Part shown: positions 61,546-64,000 of the stretch, in pieces
Layout: every line of letters begins with the position of its first letter
Position numbering within the stretch: position 1 is the first letter of the stretch
DNA from: JAXDAY01 sp034679345
GTDB lineage: Bacteria > Eisenbacteria > RBG-16-71-46 > CAIMUX01 > VGJL01
Length of the DNA: 64,000 bases
Assembly (NCBI GenBank): GCA_034679345.1
Contig: JAXDAY010000034.1
Span: 1-64,000, forward strand
Reading direction: 5' to 3'
Translations under genes and position numbers: made by a program
Notes under the pieces: model-generated
The model's input: only the letters and a program-made list of their open reading frames with translations
What the model was told of the DNA's origin: nothing
Database searches by the model: none

Positions 61546-62393
61546 GGACGCTCGTCGCGCCGCGGGCGATTCGCTCGGCAGTCCGGCGACGCCGGCTGGA
61601 TGGGCAGAGGATCGGCTTCGTTCCGACGATGGGGGCCCTTCATGAGGGGCATCGCTCCCTCCTGCGCCGGGCGAGGCGCCAGTGCGACTGCCTGGTCGCC
61701 AGCATCTTCGTCAATCCTCTCCAGTTCGGCCCGGATGAGGACTACCGGCGCTATCCGCGTCCGGTCCGGCTCGACGACGCCATCCTGCGCGCGGAGGGTG
61801 TCGATCTCCTCTACCGGCCGTCGGCCGCGAGCCTTTTCCCCGATGGCTTCGAGACACGAGTGAGCGTCCCCCGCCTCGCCTCGATCCTGGAAGGACCCTT
61901 GCGCCCCGGCCACTTCGACGGGGTGGCCACGATCGTCGCGAAGCTCCTCTGCGCCGTGGCGCCCGATCGGCTCTACCTCGGGCAGAAGGACGCCCAGCAG
62001 GCGGCGATCCTCCGTCGGATGGTCGCCGATCTTGACCTCGGGGTGCGCGTCGTCGTCTGTCCGACGGTTCGCGAGCGCGACGGGCTCGCCTGCTCGAGCA
62101 GAAACGCCTATCTCACCGCCGAGCAGCGGCTCTGGGCTCCGGCTATCCATGCGGCCCTGCGGGAGGCCTCAGCGATCCTGGGGGAGCGGGGGGCTTCGGC
62201 AGCCCGCGAGGCGGAGCGCCTCGTCAGACGCCGGCTCGCGCGGGGCCCGGGACGGATCGACTATGCCCGCGCCGTCGACGCGGAGAGCCTTGGCCCGCCG
62301 CGAAAAGGCCGGCCGGTCCTGATCGCCGTCGCCTATCGGCTGCCCCAGCTGCGCCTCATCGACAATGTGATCGCGCGCGAGAGAAGGGCATGA
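61542..62393 (+). CDS. panC: Pantothenate synthetase
   Basis: 283 residues. FVPTMGALHEGHRSLLRRAR (HxGH), FVNPLQFGPDEDYRRYPR, KDAQQ and the KMSKS-like region SSRNAYL are present. It joins pantoate and beta-alanine. Overlaps the next gene as TGATG/ATGATG. Confidence 0.96.
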   Translation: MRTLVAPRAIRSAVRRRRLDGQRIGFVPTMGALHEGHRSLLRRARRQCDCLVASIFVNPLQFGPDEDYRRYPRPVRLDDAILRAEGVDLLYRPSAASLFPDGFETRVSVPRLASILEGPLRPGHFDGVATIVAKLLCAVAPDRLYLGQKDAQQAAILRRMVADLDLGVRVVVCPTVRERDGLACSSRNAYLTAEQRLWAPAIHAALREASAILGERGASAAREAERLVRRRLARGPGRIDYARAVDAESLGPPRKGRPVLIAVAYRLPQLRLIDNVIARERRA

Positions 62394-63562
62394 TGGGCTG
62401 GCGCTGCGTCATCCTGGGGGCGGGGCAGGGCACGCGAATGAAGTCGGATCTCGCCAAGGTGCTCCATCCGCTTCTTGGCGAGACGCTCCTCTCGCATGTG
62501 CTTTCCACCGCCTCGCGGCTGCCGATCGAGCGCACCGCGGTGATCGTGGGGCACCAGCGCGAGCGAGTGATCGAGGCGCACGCGCGATGGCAGGCGGAGT
62601 TCGTTCTGCAGGAGCCCCAGCGGGGGACGGGACACGCCGTGCAGCAGGCGGAGCCCTTCCTGCGCGATCACGACGGGGCGACTCTGATCCTCTATGGCGA
62701 CGTGCCGCTCCTTCGCCGGTCCACCCTCCTCGAGCTGATGGAGGAGCACGGCCAGGCGGAGAACGTCGCCACGGTCCTGACCGCGCGGGTGGAAGATCCG
62801 ACCGGATACGGCAGGATCATCCGCGGCGCGGATGGGGCGCTTGCGGAGATCGTCGAGCACCGCGATCTATCGCCCGACCAGCGGGCGATCGATGAGATCA
62901 ACTCCGGCATCTACGCCTTTCGGACGGGGCCGCTGCTCGAGGCGCTCTCGAAGCTCACCGACGCCAACGATCAGAAGGAGCTCTACCTGACCGACACGAT
63001 CCGCCTGATCCGTTCCCGCGGCATGCGCGTCGGGACCTACACCCTGGCCGACCCGAGCGAGATCTCGGGAATCAACACCGTCGAGCAGCTCGCCGCGGCG
63101 GAGCGTGTGCTCGAAGAGCGCGGCCGCGACGGCACGCTCGACTGCGCCATCTGCGGAATGACCGCCTCCGGCCGAGCGGGGGAGTATCCCGTCCTGCTAC
63201 GGCGGGAGAGCGCGGTCTTGAGCGTCGGGAGCCGCCCTTACAACTCCGGCCAGCTCTCGGTGCATCCCGTGCGTCATGTCCTGCGCCACGCGGCGCTCGG
63301 CGAGCAGGAGCGTCGCGACCTCTGGGATCTGGCCCAGATCGCTTCCTCGGCCATCGAGGAGGTCTGTCGCCCACAGGGGATGAACATCGGGTACACTTCG
63401 GGGCGACCTGGGGAGCACTTGGCAATGGAGGTGATCCCTCGCTGGGTGGGGGATACGAACTTCCTGCCCTTGCTCGCTGGCTTGACCTTGCTGCCCGAGG
63501 CGCCGGATCGGACGCACGCCCGCATCCGCGAGGCCCTCGAGGCCCGGGGGCTCACGGAATGA
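62390..63562 (+). CDS. GlmU-type uridyltransferase domain fused to a degenerate HIT domain
   Basis: 390 residues. Residues 1-240 form a GlmU N-terminal nucleotidyltransferase (GAGQGTRMKSDLAKVLHP; QRGTGHAVQQA; YGDVPLL; GxN-region EINSGIYAF). The left-handed beta-helix acetyltransferase domain of GlmU is absent. Instead residues about 250-390 are HIT-like: CxxC at 252-255, PYNSGQLSVHPVRHVL and GEHLAMEVIPRWVGDTNF. The HIT triad H-x-H-x-H reads H343-L-A345-M-E347, so the nucleophile position is lost. The HIT part is probably structural or ligand-binding. The product would give UDP-GlcNAc or another NDP-sugar only if GlcN-1-P acetylation occurs elsewhere. Confidence 0.8.
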   Translation: MMGWRCVILGAGQGTRMKSDLAKVLHPLLGETLLSHVLSTASRLPIERTAVIVGHQRERVIEAHARWQAEFVLQEPQRGTGHAVQQAEPFLRDHDGATLILYGDVPLLRRSTLLELMEEHGQAENVATVLTARVEDPTGYGRIIRGADGALAEIVEHRDLSPDQRAIDEINSGIYAFRTGPLLEALSKLTDANDQKELYLTDTIRLIRSRGMRVGTYTLADPSEISGINTVEQLAAAERVLEERGRDGTLDCAICGMTASGRAGEYPVLLRRESAVLSVGSRPYNSGQLSVHPVRHVLRHAALGEQERRDLWDLAQIASSAIEEVCRPQGMNIGYTSGRPGEHLAMEVIPRWVGDTNFLPLLAGLTLLPEAPDRTHARIREALEARGLTE

Positions 63563-64000
63563 GCAAGCGTCGCTCGTCGAAGAGGAGGAAGGCAGGCAAG
63601 AAGGGGTCGGTCCGGGGTTATCTCACCCTCCTGCTGTTTCTCCTGATCGGCTTCTTCGGCGTGAGCATCTACCTGGGGCAGGTGGAGCGGCCGACCGACC
63701 CCTCGCCGAATCGCACGACGGCGCTTGAGCTGCCTCCGGCGGCGGTGCCCGGCCCCGACTCGCCGAAGGTCGTCGTGTGGAACGGGTGCGGCCGCGACGG
63801 TCTCGGCGGCAAGGTGGAGCGATGGCTCCGCCACTCGGGCTTCGACGTCTTCGAGACGACGAACGCGGATCGGGAAGACTATCCCTTCACCCTCGTGGTC
63901 GCGCGATCCGAGAGGACCGAATCGGCGCGGGAGGTTGCCGCCTTTGTCGAGCGATGGGCCGGCGTGGGCCAGTACTTGGAGCAGAGGAAGGACCCGGCGG
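63559..64000 (+). CDS. LytR_C-domain membrane protein (3' end beyond the window)
   Basis: At least 147 residues. A very basic N-terminus (MSKRRSSKRRKAGKKG) and one TM segment (YLTLLLFLLIGFFGVSIYL) precede a Pro-rich linker and a LytR C-terminal-type domain (KVVVWNGCGRDGLGGKVERW, GFDVFETTNA). The catalytic LCP domain is absent, so it is not a wall-polymer ligase itself. ATGA overlap with the preceding gene. It continues past the right edge. Confidence 0.7.
   Translation, partial: MSKRRSSKRRKAGKKGSVRGYLTLLLFLLIGFFGVSIYLGQVERPTDPSPNRTTALELPPAAVPGPDSPKVVVWNGCGRDGLGGKVERWLRHSGFDVFETTNADREDYPFTLVVARSERTESAREVAAFVERWAGVGQYLEQRKDPA

Noticed and set aside
62390..63562. Standard bifunctional GlmU
   Set aside because: The hexapeptide-repeat acetyltransferase domain is absent; the C-terminal third is HIT-like instead.

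Overview
The window is high-GC bacterial DNA. The gene set points to a Gram-negative-type (diderm) cell: an OmpA-like lipoprotein, TonB, an outer-membrane-type beta-barrel protein, a PpiC lipoprotein and TatC. Other traits are SpoVG, SelA (a selenocysteine trait), a large Alu-bearing SRP RNA, and the blocks folB-folK-deoxynucleoside kinase-panB-panC and rpsF-ssb-rpsR-rplI. This mix suggests a poorly sampled FCB-like or Eisenbacteria-like lineage. That assignment is an inference from content and base composition, not a database result. No rRNA, CRISPR array or replication origin was seen.

Positions 1-16.5 kb are accessory DNA. A serine-hydrolase gene is cut at its 5' side by what looks like an IS21-type terminus. 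The 5' half of a tRNA-Ser(CGA) gene then occurs three times in the same orientation: as fragments at 1327-1369 and 10203-10246, and as part of the intact gene at 16427. The sequences just upstream of the second and third copies resemble each other, and so do the sequences downstream of the first two copies. The simplest reading is two stacked integrative elements that used the same tRNA. Element A (about 1.33-10.2 kb) carries an HTH-EIIA regulator and a six-gene complex-I/hydrogenase-4-like operon. Its large subunit lacks nearly all the Cys ligands for NiFe, so it looks like an energy-converting hydrogenase-related (Ehr) complex. Element B (about 10.2-16.4 kb) carries a LexA-type repressor coupled to a 1063-residue four-TM protein of unknown function, a small ORF, an IS256-type element whose transposase has a premature TGA, and a truncated tyrosine recombinase next to the restored tRNA.

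From 16.4 to 25 kb lie tRNA-Ser(CGA), tRNA-Ser(GGA), tRNA-Ala(CGC), the SRP RNA and dnaX-ybaB-recR-pgpA-cinA, followed by an NtrC-type two-component pair and a lipoprotein. At 25-26.6 kb an OmpA-like lipoprotein and a small beta-barrel protein are transcribed divergently. At 26.7-34.6 kb are thpR-recA-recX-alaS, an RmlD-like reductase, a UbiA-family phosphoribosyltransferase, ispE and spoVG. At 34.7-41.5 kb are tRNA-Gln, prs, rplY, pth, rpsF-ssb-rpsR-rplI, a PpiC lipoprotein, a DUF151 nuclease and a gamma-carbonic anhydrase, with a convergent tonB.

From 42.2 kb there are an EF-G, a complete Liv branched-chain amino-acid ABC transporter, selA, a SPOR protein with a degenerate kinase-like domain, smc and tatC. 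Then follow coaX, groES-groEL, folB-folK, a deoxynucleoside kinase, panB-panC, a GlmU-type nucleotidyltransferase fused to a degenerate HIT domain, and a truncated LytR_C-domain protein at the window edge. Genes are tightly packed, with many ATGA/TGATG overlaps indicating translational coupling.
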